Notes under the pieces: model-generated
Told to the model about the DNA's origin: nothing
Seen by the model: the letters and a program-made list of their open reading frames with translations, nothing else
The model's database searches: none
Assembly (NCBI RefSeq): GCF_000003815.2
Contig: NC_049986.1
Coordinates: 13,511,805 to 13,575,804 of the forward strand
From: Branchiostoma floridae
Lineage: Eukaryota; Chordata; Leptocardii; Amphioxiformes; Branchiostomatidae
DNA length: 64,000 nt
Reading direction: 5' to 3'
Program-made: the position numbers and the translations under genes
Shown: positions 1 through 11,900 of the stretch, one piece after another
Layout: each line of letters begins with the position of its first letter
How positions within the stretch are numbered: the first letter of the stretch is position 1

Positions 1-1589
1 GGAAATCTCTGCTTAGAGAAGAGATACAACACCCTGAGCCCTTGCTTCTAGCGAGCATTTTGTCAGTTTATGTCCACTTTGGCAGTAGTTGTTCTTTTAT
101 TTATTTGTTGACCCCAATAAAAAGTCAAAGCAAAGGAAATTGCCTGGAATCTAACGTTACATCTAAAGTTCCTTTTCATAACCAGTTGGGAAAGACAATC
201 ATCTCTAACTAAAGGAATATGACACATTCAGCATCAAAAAGCTGTTCACTAATGTAATCTTTGATGAAGGAACAAGTTTTGCTGTCCACCTTAATTAAGT
301 CTTATGCCACTATATGCCAGCCTCCTAATGAAGTCTTAAGAGTGTTTTTTATGACCTTTACATGTGATTGTAGGGAGATGACAAAAGCCAAAGGTTCTCC
401 AGATCTGTTGTCAGTTTGGGTAATAGCCAAGGTAGACCCTGTATAGGTCAGGCCGTACCCAAGAGGACTGCTGGCAGCATCCCCATCTCTGTATCCAGGC
501 TGATGGACATTGTCCAATTCTAACAGAAGCCCTGTACATCATGTACATGTAGGTCCAACAATTGTCCTGATGTTCTATGATGTATGAAGAACATGGTAGT
601 TTGGCACTGCTCAATGTGTGAAGTCTAACCAGATGTGTCGTGGCCTTTGGACTCTGAGAAGTAGATCTATCATGATCCTATCCAACAAAAACACAGGTGG
701 GAGGAGTGTGCTAGGGGTTTGTCTTAAACCTTCATTACCTTAAACCCTAAGGATGGTTTTGGGCTGGCCTTCCTGTGGTTATCTAGGACATCTTCCAAAA
801 AGAAAGTTGGAATCTGTATTGAATGTCAGGATGGGTAAAGTAAGGTCATTTGATGTTGGGAGACACAAGGCAGTTCTTGACATGGGGGTGTGACAATGAT
901 GTCATTACTACAGGTCTGAAGACGCTACTTGTTTCTTGAAGAAGATGACAGTTGGTTAAAGACAACAGAGATCATATTTAGTTCAATGCATTTCTGTTTC
1001 TTCTGAACTCGGGCGATGAGGCTATGCTACTTGTCCGAGTGTGGAAATGTCTTCTGTCTAATCATATCATTTTTCTTTTTTCACTCCTTTTCAAATAACC
1101 TGTCAGGTGTCACTCTGAGGATTGTGATATTTGATGACTTGCTTTGATGGGAACCTTCTGTACTTTTCCTTTAGGATTGTCCTACATGTATACCTGTAAG
1201 TTCTACTGCTGAGAATCTTTTCATATGCCAAAAACAGGCATAAGACAATCCAATCCAATTGAATGTATAGCCGGTATTAGACTTTCATGGTTAATTCACA
1301 GCCTAGAGACATCTAGTCCTACAGATGTAGGGATTATCTCCTTTCTCCAGATGCTACAGTGCGATGCTATGCTGAACATGTCATTAGGGTGTGATTTTAG
1401 TTGCCCCAAGCTGCCTGCAGCTTTCCTCCTGGTCCTGAGAATGATTGACATTCCCCTCACCTACCCAGGCTGGGAGATAGTGCAGATGGAGGTCAACTCA
1501 ACTGGAAAATTATCCAAGGCCTGGAATTTCTACATTTTAAGTACTGTATCATGAGGTTTTCTTGGTGTCTATGATCAAGGTTAAATTAG

Positions 1590-1736
1590 CCTTGATACCA
1601 GACCCCAGCCTAATCTCAAAAATATTGATCTCAAAAATACATGATTGCATGTACCTTGTGGGAGTCTGGTCAGACCAGATAGGCCTTTCTCTCGAATATT
1701 TTTTAGATCAGGCTAGGGTCTGGTATCCAGACCAAG
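1590..1736. repeat. Imperfect foldback repeat (MITE-like)
   Basis: The left arm at 1590-1626 contains ACCAGACCCCAGCCTAATCT. The right arm at 1694-1736 is its imperfect reverse complement, containing AGGCTAGGGTCTGGTAT. A short unrelated loop separates them. No ORF of note lies inside. Family unknown. Confidence 0.6.
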
Positions 1737-3729
1737 GTGAGATAGGCAGGCTGTCCTTCTATTTGTCACCTTTGGGTTACTTCAGCTGTGTTGATAAAAG
1801 AAAATGAAAATAAAAGGTTAGTAGGCCATCACAGTGGGGTGCCTATAGTCAGTTGGCAGTCAGCAATATCAAGGACATGCTCCATTCTGTTATATCAGGT
1901 CTTGGTAATAGATAAACAAAATAAGACTAAGAGCTCATTATTTCTTCTCTCATAGATGAAGATATGATGATCAATCAGTCTTTGTTATATTGTTTTTGCT
2001 CATACCAGGAAATGCACTAGACTTGTTTTAAGTCTTCACTTCAATTGTACTAACTGATTGATCATTAAATCACTTTCAGACTATTAAGTACATATGTTTG
2101 CTTATCTGACTCCCTGTCCCAACTCTATCCCTTTTCCCTCCACAATGCATCTATCCTTGTATCTAATATAGATAATTGACTTCTTGGCTCATCCCCTGTG
2201 TTTAGACTCCAGCGCTATGCAGGGCTATTTATGTTCTCTCTCCATTTGTGGCAGACAGGGAGTTGGGTTTCCTGTGTCACCTGGGTTATCAGGTCCATCT
2301 TCATTCACCACAACAACCACAGGCTGCCTGCCCCACCTCCAGTCTGGCTTCCCTTGTGTGGTGCTTACCTCTATCCTCTGTCCATTATTGAACAGTTTTT
2401 GAACATAGATATTATGTAACCATGTTGTCAAGTTATATTCCTTCTCGACTCTATTCTGAAGTTGCCTTCTTCAGGCCTTGCACGCAATATATTTTCTTAA
2501 CCATCTTAGGCTGATCTCCCAGCTTTCCAAGCGACCTCCAATGTCTGCTAGCGGAAAACTAGATGACCCTTCTGAAGAATACCTGTGGAGAAAGATATTT
2601 TCCTAAAGTGAAAGTTGACCTGTTGTACCATGGTTACAGAGAATCAGTAGGGAAAAGTAGGTTTGTTAAAGATTGGTTATGTCTGGTGAGTGTTCTCTCC
2701 TGTGGTTTGGAATAGTGTTCAGTATGTCCATGTCAAAGGCAGACACATGCTTTTCATTTGCTTGAGATTTCTGCCCTGTCTGGAGGCCCTTGCAGGTCAG
2801 AATTCCAGCTCCTCTAGGAGGTGGCCTGCCTTTTGGGTAGAGAAATCCCAAATGATGTCTCATTCCTTACACACTTGGGTTGAACAGCTCCTAGTCAGTG
2901 TTATAAATGAAACATACTGTAAAACAATGCCACTTCTTATGGGAGTGATGCCCACATGTATATGGTCAAAAAGGAAACAAATAGTGTAGACAGAATGTCA
3001 TCTACTGAGCCTAACCATTGCCATGTGGAAACTATTTACATGCCCACTGGCTGGTTTCTTCCAGGCAGTCTGCAGTCACAAAATGAAAATGGGATTTGAT
3101 GCTTTTCCCATCCCAAGAGGAGATGGGCTGTATATATCAATGTGCTGGCAGCAAGACTGAAAAGTCTTATTACCTTGAATTAGATGTGAGGAAAGGCAGG
3201 ATTCTGTCTGTTTCACGATTCTTCAGGATGCTCTATTTGTTTTGTACTATAATAAAGTTACACTGTACATCAATCCTTTCATTTCATGCCTCACCACAGG
3301 GCAATAACTCCCAGTAGAGGCAGGGTAGTCATTAGGAAAGGTTAGCTCTCTGCCCTTCTGTGAAGAGGTCAATGACATCTGATTGTAGAAAGTAAGAGTA
3401 TGGGACAGGGACAGACAGACAGATGGTTTATAATGTGGTTTGACTGTGGCTATCCCAACTATGTGGTACATCTGGTGGGGAGGGGACCTGCAAACAGATG
3501 CTGGGACAGGGGTACATTCTCCGGCCTTGCTTTAACCAGACTCCCAAATCCATGTTTGCATTCCTTCGTCAGATATTGACTTTCTTATCAAATTAAGAAC
3601 TCTCTGAGCTCCTATATCAAATATTGAGTTTCTTGTCTTCTTTTTGAATGTTTATTGCCCGGTTTTGAACAAGAGGAGACAAAGATAATCCGACTTCAGA
3701 TTTATTTTATTTCCTTTTTTTTTTATTTC

Positions 3730-3903
3730 CAGCAGAAGCCGCTTAATTGCACGGCCGATTTGCCAGTGAATTTCGTGTAATTATCCGGCTGGTGCAATAA
3801 TGCGAAGTTATCTAGCTGGACCGCATTGGTTTGGGGTCTTGGGATTCCGTGCAGTTAACAGAAGTGTGCGTTAATCCGTTGTGCGATTAACTGGCTTCTA
3901 CTG
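3730..3903. mobile_element. Short pogo/Tigger-like MITE (174 bp)
   Basis: The left end reads CAGCAGAAGCC followed by TTAAT and GCAC. The right end, reverse complemented, reads CAGTAGAAGCC with the same TTAAT and GCAC blocks, an inverted repeat of about 24 bp with few mismatches. TA follows the right end (3904-3905); the left TA is not preserved. Ends starting CAG next to TA fit Tc1/mariner-pogo elements. It is too short to code for a transposase. Confidence 0.55.
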
Positions 3904-5533
3904 TACCAGCATTGTCCATCTTTGGGGCACTATGAGAGGCATGGACTGAAATGGTTGTGCCCACTACATCCACAATTAGCAGCTTGGTGGAAGAATTCCA
4001 TTGTGCCTAGTAACAGCAGCCAAGTCAGCAGCTGTCACTGTGGTTTTCTTTCATTTTGGCAAAACTTTAACTTGTACATTCCTTCCTGATGCATCCCTTG
4101 ATACCCCTTTTGAAGATCTAAGCAAATTGTTTGCCTCCCCTTTGTACCCCAGTAGCTATGCAGGGGAATTACCAGTGCTTCCTAATCCAAGCATGCTTCT
4201 TAGCAACCATTGTAACATGTCCAAAGCAAACCTTTTTCAAAATAGTGCCAATGAAGGGCATCAAAGAATGTTAAAGCACTTAAAATACCTGTTCCATCAC
4301 AACATTAGGGTATCCCTCCTGTTGATTAAAGAGCACCTGGGAATTAGTACAAAGAATAGCACTTGCCAAGCATCTTACTTCAAAGTCTTATCAAGTTTTT
4401 ACAACATGTGTTTCCTCAAGGTGTTGAATGTATTTTTGCCCCTTTTGAATCTTAAACACTACTTGATTTCAGCCACAATCCAATTATTTTGAACACTGAA
4501 AGTTTCCGTGGTAAAATAATGGCATGTCAAATTGACTACCTCTGATCTTGAACACAGTGTTATTTTGTGTGATAAATAATGACTGATGTCTAATTATGTA
4601 TAATTGACTACCTGAGATTGTAAATCAATTAGCTTGACTATGTGAGATTGTAAATCTATTAACTATGGCCCTCCAACAATGACCTCTTTGAAAGATGATT
4701 GTTTTATAACTTTTCATGAACCCCCAACAAAATGTATGTTCAATAAATGTGGTCAACATGGTTTTGTGGACAGTCTACATGTATTCTGGATCTAATCCTA
4801 GCCTGGATACTGGTATAGGACTGTTGTGATAACTGAGATAAGTAGCCAAAGTGAGCTTGCCACAGCATCTCATACCCTTCATTGGTCATTGCTAGGGACC
4901 AAGTTACAACTTGAAATTAATGAGAATGATATTGGCTGTGGTGTAAAGAACGGGTTTAGAAGGATACAGAGAGCTCAACAACATCTATAAATATATTGCA
5001 TTTAAGCCAGAGTAAACTTAAGTAGTCAATTGCATCACAATTCTTCTTGGTCTCCCTGCTAACCAAGTTACTATAGCAGGTACACTGTAGTCATGGACCA
5101 AGGTCCTTGCACGGACCAAACGGCCACATCAGGAAAGAAATTCAGAAACTGGTGCTGAACATCCATTAACCTTGGAATGGATAGTTTTTTACATTTTCAA
5201 GCCATCATCATTTCCTAATGAGAAAAAAATTTTGTCTTTTAATACTATCTGTACATATTTTTTTCATGTTGTCATTGCTGTTGTTAATGTCAGAGTTATT
5301 CTGTTGGACATTTCAAGGAGCAGTAGAAACTGGAAACTCTGCTGGTCCATATTTATAACTGGGGATGGAGAAGAGCTCTTTTGAAGTGCTAGGCATGACC
5401 AAGTACTGATGAATACAACAGGTTTACATTGCCTGGCACATTGATGGATTATGTAGTGTTTTAGATGGATGACTGGTTTGCTGGTTTGATATTTGACCAC
5501 TGACATGGGTGGATGGATGAAGACAGTAGGTAA

Positions 5534-5566
5534 AATGGATGGATGGATGGATGGATGGATGGATGC
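5534..5566. repeat. GGAT tetranucleotide microsatellite
   Basis: About eight ATGG/GGAT units in a row, followed to about 5640 by degenerate units (GGATGCGGATGTGGATG and similar). It lies about 250 bp upstream of exon W1. Confidence 0.9.
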
Positions 5567-5811
5567 GGATGTGGATGCAGGGATGGACAGATGGACCAAC
5601 CAACAGAAGGATGGGTAGATGGATGGATTGGTGCAGTGATGTATGGATGGAAAATACCAAATGGAATGATAACTGATTGGAAAAAGGACTAACTCTAAGT
5701 GTTAGAACTGTCACTTGTTTAGATGTTGACTCTTACCAATACTAATCGTTTTTTGATCATGTCTGGAAAAGTTGAATATGTAATGACATTATGTCTTCTT
5801 TCTTGTTACAG

Positions 5812-5970
5812 GGTCTGCAGACCTCATAGATATATTTCAATTAAGGGGTTTACCAAAGGGGATCAACAAAGCAATAGGTTTCTGTGAAAACCGGCCTGAT
5901 GGACCTGATGTGGCGTACAGAGTTTCAAAAGATGCAACACTGGTGGTTCCTACCACAGAGCTCTTCCCAA
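5812..5970 (+). CDS. Exon W1: TSPN domain, first part
   Basis: Acceptor ttgttacag, donor gtaagt, 159 bp. It enters with two bases of a split codon and leaves one base. The peptide contains [13 protein letters not shown], then GFCENR and [11 protein letters not shown], aligning with vertebrate clade B TSPN (GFCTNR, TAYRVSKQAQL as I recall). The Cys is the first of four conserved TSPN cysteines. Confidence 0.92.
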
Positions 5971-8900
5971 GTAAGTAGCTTTTGTTTGTACGATTAGAAA
6001 CATTGCTGTCATTGCTTGAACATTCCATGACCGATGTGGAAATGTTTAGAAAATTTTGAAACAATTTTGAAATGCTAACATTTGAAATCAATTCTGAACA
6101 ATGGCAACAAATACCCATGCAATAACATGGGATGGACTCTATGACAATTCAAAACAGGAATTGGCAAACAGAATTGACAGAACAAAATGGGCTCATCAAT
6201 GAAGAATTTTCAGACGAAACATACTGAACCAAATTTAATCTTACATGTGAGAAGAAGCTTTGGGACAGAGATTCCATCAAACAAAGTGTTTGAACTTGTA
6301 TGGCTAAGTACATTAGCCTGTCTGTTGGGAGTATGCTAACCTTCTCTTCTGATTGCAGATGGTGCAGAGAAGACTTTCCCTGTTGACTTCTCCGTGTTAT
6401 TAACGGTGAAGCCTTCGCTTGCATCACGGTCCTACCTCTTCACTGTCATTGTTGAAAATAATGTGCAGTTTGGTGTACAACTGGCTGATGTTGACTGGGT
6501 ATTCCTGTATGGGGACGCCGAGGGCAGACCAGGATTCGAAGAGTCACCCCGATTTAACTACAATGTAGCAGACGGACAGTGAGTGGAAACTCCTTATTTC
6601 CATTAGCATGAAAGTTATGATTCAGATTTTTTGATAGCTGAACAATAATTGGGACGAAAAAGTAAGTATCCAGTGCATATGAATGTCGCTGACTCAGCAG
6701 CAGGGGGTGGAACAGAGATGGACAGTTTTGAAACATGCTAACTATTACTTAGGTTTGACCCAAACAGGAATGGTCAGACTGTTGTGTGTTTGAGGACAGC
6801 TGTTGTGTCATAATGAATTATATACTGCTGCAAACATCTCCCCAATACAGCAGCTCTAACTGGGTGCGTTGCCCTGAGAAAGGTTAATACAACCTCCCTA
6901 ACATTTGACATAACGATGACATTTGACATAACAATGACATTTGACATTAAACAGAGATGACCTTTCCTTAATGATGAGGTTGCCATATGTTTGATCTGCT
7001 GTCTTCCCAATGAATGCAGAAGTTGAACTTTTGCCCTCAATGAAACTTATTTGTCAGCCGTGCCGTGGAGTCGTTTAAACTCATAATGCAGAGAAAGACT
7101 GTGACAAGCAATTTGGGTTATATCATTTAACAGGTTTTGTATTCAAAGGGGAACCATTTAAACAATTTAAGACTCCACCCTAACAAGACATTTGGAAGTC
7201 AGGTTTCCTCTTTGTAATTGATAATTACATGGTTTACTTCTTGTGGTGTCTTCTAAGGACAGACAGGTACATTTGAGGACATCTCGGTCTCCTGCGTTGG
7301 TTGACCCTGTATGCATACTGGCCTATCCAAAATGCTTATACGGAACACTTCAGTCGGTCATAGTAAATTCCTTTTGGATCAGTGAAAGTGAATTCCTTGC
7401 CAGGCCTACTGTCAATATTAGAAGAGGGTGATATTTACCCTTGCCACTTGAGTACCTATAGATCTACTCCCTCTGTTTGCTTCGCACCAAAACAACACAC
7501 TGGGACTGTTGCTGTGGCTGTACATGGGAGATGCGGGCTCTACTTTTGTATACTTCGTGAACATTTATGCTGCAATGACTCACTTTGGTTGTACTGGCAA
7601 CTTGTTTGCTACTATTTGAGACATTTGTGGGTGAAGAAGTGGACAAATAAAATAAAACAGCCAAAGATATAGCAATACTGGTCAGAAACTTATCACAGTG
7701 AATTTTTTTTTAGTTTGCAGAATGCTTTTCACATCTACGTTCCTTACAGATGCATTTATGATTGAAGAGAAATTGCTATAAAACTTATTGATCTCTAAAA
7801 ATAATTGTTTTTTTTTTAAATGATCACAGATTCCTGTATCAAACCATTTTGGAATTTGTCATTTACTTTGCTGGCTTACATTTCATGCATGCTGACATGA
7901 AACTGTTACAATTCCACCTGGAGTCCATTCCTTTAAGCTGGTCTCACCTTCGCACAGATGGAACGGAGAACTCCATCTATATACAGGTGTATGTCTGTAT
8001 TGGATAAACTGTAAACTGACACATACTGTAGCACACAAGTTCTATTCTTAGACTTGCTGAGTACATGCTGCACAAGGGACTGATTAATTTGAGCCCTCCC
8101 ACAACTGGGTATTCACCCACTCTCTTCAGTAAATGTAGCAGGATCTGTAATGTGCTTGAGGTGTGGCTTTCCTTAAACAATGAACAAACAGCAGATCTCC
8201 CTATTAAGTATTTAAGAAGAGCTGCATTTTCTGACGCAAGTGTGCAAAGCTGGAATTTGCACTGCAGACTTTGTGGCAAAGAAGTCGGATTGCTGTAATG
8301 ACCCTAAAAGCCTACATATACTTGGACCATGACATGCTATCTAATGTTTGGTGCCCTGCATCGCTTAGTGGCATCATAAATTTTACTTCCAACTTTTTTT
8401 GTATTCATTGAATTATGGGATTATCTTTCAATTCATAATTTAGCATTCAAAATTTGGCCCAATCTGGCCTTTGTCAGTTTGCCATTTTGAAAAAAAAATT
8501 GTGGCATCAACAACTGCAGTGTTGAAATCAAATAGCTCTACTCTACCTACAGTAGCAGGAACATGATGTTTAGCCATTGCAAACAATCCACACGCTGTAG
8601 CCAGCAGATAGTACCAGATTGTGGTCAGTGGGTGCCCAAACTCTCTTGGCATGGAAATATTTGGTCACTTGCCCAGGACCTGGTAGTGTAGGGATTCCCT
8701 GGTCTGACTGCCAGATGTGTTGGAGAGGCTCCAAGTTGGCCTGTTTTGCCCTAGCCAAACATTGCCACTTCTATGCAAGGGCTGCGGCTACAATGCCCTA
8801 CAGACACAAGAATCTTGCCCCTGAACTTGGATGCATCAGTGGCCTAATGAACCACTTGGAGTTAAGCCAGAAACTGGGGAGTTGCCTTAGTGCCACAATG

Positions 8901-11900
8901 GTGTGCATTGTCCATTAGTAAACCAATCCTGCAACTGGACCAGAACGTTGACCAACCTGCAGTCTACTTGAGAAGGTTGCAGTTCATCATTTTACATACT
9001 TTTGAAATATAATGTTACACAACTATATACTATGGAGAACAAAACTCCCCCACTTCATCAACTTGTTCATGATATGAATGATGGAAAGCTTTTTAATAAG
9101 TTAAACCCGGAGATATATGTACATCATCAGTTTTCATTTTCTTTTTTAGACAGTACACTGCCACAAACATCTTTTCTTATTCCATACTCATAATTGGAAC
9201 ATATAAACGCAACTATTTGTTTGTTATAAGTATGTCTTTGTCAGTGAGCATTTAAGCATTGTTCTCTGAACAACTCAGTTGCAGATTGAGTTCAACAGGT
9301 CCTGACCATGAAGTGATGAATGGGATTCAACATTGATTTGCTGTCTTATTTGTTAACTTGGACATTTGAAAGATAGTTACAAATAAAGATGATATTGTCA
9401 GAGAAATATTTTCAAATAAAGATTCTATCTAGATTAGTTTGCTGAAGCATTTGTTTGTCTCTCATTATCTCAGGTGGCACAGAATAGCCTTCAGTGTTCA
9501 GAGGAACAAGGTCTCCATGATTATGGACTGTGACACCGAAAAGGAAGTAACCATGGACTTGGACCGGTCCCCAGGACAGGAGGGTGCCATCAGCACGGAC
9601 GGCATGACTGCTCTCTTCAGACACTTCTTCCGGGAGAATGTTGCTTTTGAGGTGAGTGGCAATGTTTCAGTTTGTGCTGAATTCTGATAACTTCTCTTAT
9701 CTCTAGTCTTATGGTCTTGTCTGATAGTTAATATTTTCCATCCTTAGCAATTCAAGAGTATAACATCTATTATCATAATACCGGTACGTTTACGACGATT
9801 TCTCTAGCCATACTGATTTGACAAATTGTCAACGCATCATTTTCTCCAGTTACATGTTGCTGTTATAGGTTACCCTTGCCACTTCTTCTGTGTAACTTTT
9901 CTGCCACTCTTGTCCTGCTAAAAGCGTAATATTGTAATTGTAACACGCCGCGGAATTACACGGCGAACGGGCGCGTGGTTGGGAGGGGGTAAAAAAATAC
10001 CGGTAGGAAGAAACACGGCACAATTAACTGCCGCTATGTACCTTTATACATCCTCTGATGTTCCTTCCTTTTCTGTCAGTAAATGCATAAAACATAAACC
10101 TGCATGAGCATACAAAATGTCATGAGAAAACGGACGTATACTGTCAAGAATTTTCATTTAACTTCTGTCCGTCACAACCGCTATGACGTAACACTTCACT
10201 GCTAGCGTAGATATAAAAATGGCGGGAAAATGGCTGCGTACGTTCAATTTTGCCCATTCAGTCGTAGATCCGGGCTATTATGCAACGGTTCTTCACACTT
10301 TTACATGAGTTGTAGGTCACCAACAGAAATTCAAGATTGTTGTTGAATCATGTTCGTCTTGTGCCGTGAGCATGTGTAATTATGATCTATAAATTTGGCA
10401 ATGACTGTGACAGTGTGTTCGTCCCACGACGAGCTGCCTACCCCGAAAAAGATACTGAAAACTTTTGGCCTTGTTGTCTTCGAATGCATTGTTATCGATG
10501 CTTTGTAAATGATGTATTGGACACCTAGATGTCTGAAGTGTGCACAGCTCAGAAATAACTATTGTTGCATGTGTAGATCTCTTTAAGTTCCAGTATCTTT
10601 AATCTACCGGTATAAGTCTTACTACCGGTATTATGACAATGCATGTTACATTGTACATTGGTTCAGTACATTGCTTTTCTGTTTAGGAGAGAGCTATTGG
10701 TACAGTATAAATGTTCTCTTCACACAAAACACCTTTTTTTGTTCCACATCTTGCCCCTCCCCCCACTTCCTAACCATACATGTGTTTTGTATATAGATGT
10801 ATTTTACTAACATAATCAGACAGAGCCAGAGGGAAATGTAAGGATTCTTTAAGGATAAGGATGTATGGATGTTGTTTTTCCAAACTGAATTTGTGGAGAT
10901 TCAATATTCTTTTTGTTCTTTTACTTAATCACACTACTTCCCTGGACATTGTGTTGGTATCTGGGTCAACCTGGATTGGTTTGTGCCCATTCCATTGGGC
11001 CCTGTCCCATACTTGTTGGAGCAAGTCTGCATCTTGGCTCTAAGCTGATGCTAGGCACAATGATTCAAACCATTGTTCACCAAGGCAGCAAGTCAAGTAG
11101 TTTTAATCTTCAGTAGTTGAGTGACTGTCCATGGGATTCTTTGTGCCGTTTCTGCCATCACATTACCAGTGCTGGGTTTTCTGTGATAGCCTCAGGCTAG
11201 TCAGGCAGTCTCCTCTGTCTGTCCTGCTGCAGTGGAGCCAATGAAGTAAAAATGGTTTCTAATCCCACTTCTGGATTTGGAGGTCAAGAGATCATATCCC
11301 AGCTTACCCAGTTGTTATCCCATCATGCCTGGGTGCAAACTGCAAGATGTCTGCTGGTGTTCACTAAGGGTTTGCTGTCTTTTCAGAAGATGTCATATGC
11401 AATTACAGTGATAAGAACCAGCATAGTGCTATAAAAAGGGGCACCGGTTTAATATACATCTGCAAAGAAATGCTCAGAATGTCATATCATGTCACCTCGT
11501 GTAAAATTCAGTTTCACCTCTGTAAGAATGGAAAAATCTGCTAGCCATAAGCTGCAATGGTAGTGAGCACAGACAATGAAACTCATTGCACCTACAAGTG
11601 ACCCATAACAAGAAAACTATTGCATGTTTTATGTCATTATTGAGTGGTGGGATTATTTTTTTCAAGTTGGCCATCTTGATTTCTTTTTCTTAAGGTGGTA
11701 CTTGCGGCACTGGTGCGTTTCATTCACTGCAGCTCTGTGGAGTTATTTTTGCCAATTTTTTATAATTTAGATATTGCTTAATACGTTTAAGTATGACTTA
11801 GAACTTAGAAGACAGCAAAATTCACAAAATGTAAGAAAATTTGTTCTTTATCTCTGAAATTCGTTGAGTAATATTTTGAACCCCGCAGTGCTGCACCAGT

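Larger units (their letters stand above)
1..5811. other. Non-coding region, probably the first intron of the collagen gene
   Basis: No credible exon was found. I looked for an ATG followed by a hydrophobic signal sequence and a donor leaving one base of a codon, as W1 requires, and saw none. The stretch holds two MITE-like elements (1590-1736, 3730-3903), a GGAT microsatellite near 5534, and otherwise unremarkable AT-rich DNA. Whether it is intron or upstream flank cannot be decided from sequence alone; intron is more likely because W1 needs an upstream coding exon. Confidence 0.6.

Noticed and set aside
4001-4492. Open frame of 163 codons upstream of the first exon
   Set aside because: It begins at a TTG rather than ATG, has no recognisable domain, and has no suitable donor or phase to be the missing signal-peptide exon.
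10216-10305. Short ATG frame at the YY1-like motif as a coding first exon
   Set aside because: It encodes about 29 residues with no signal peptide character and then stops; no donor links it in frame to W4.
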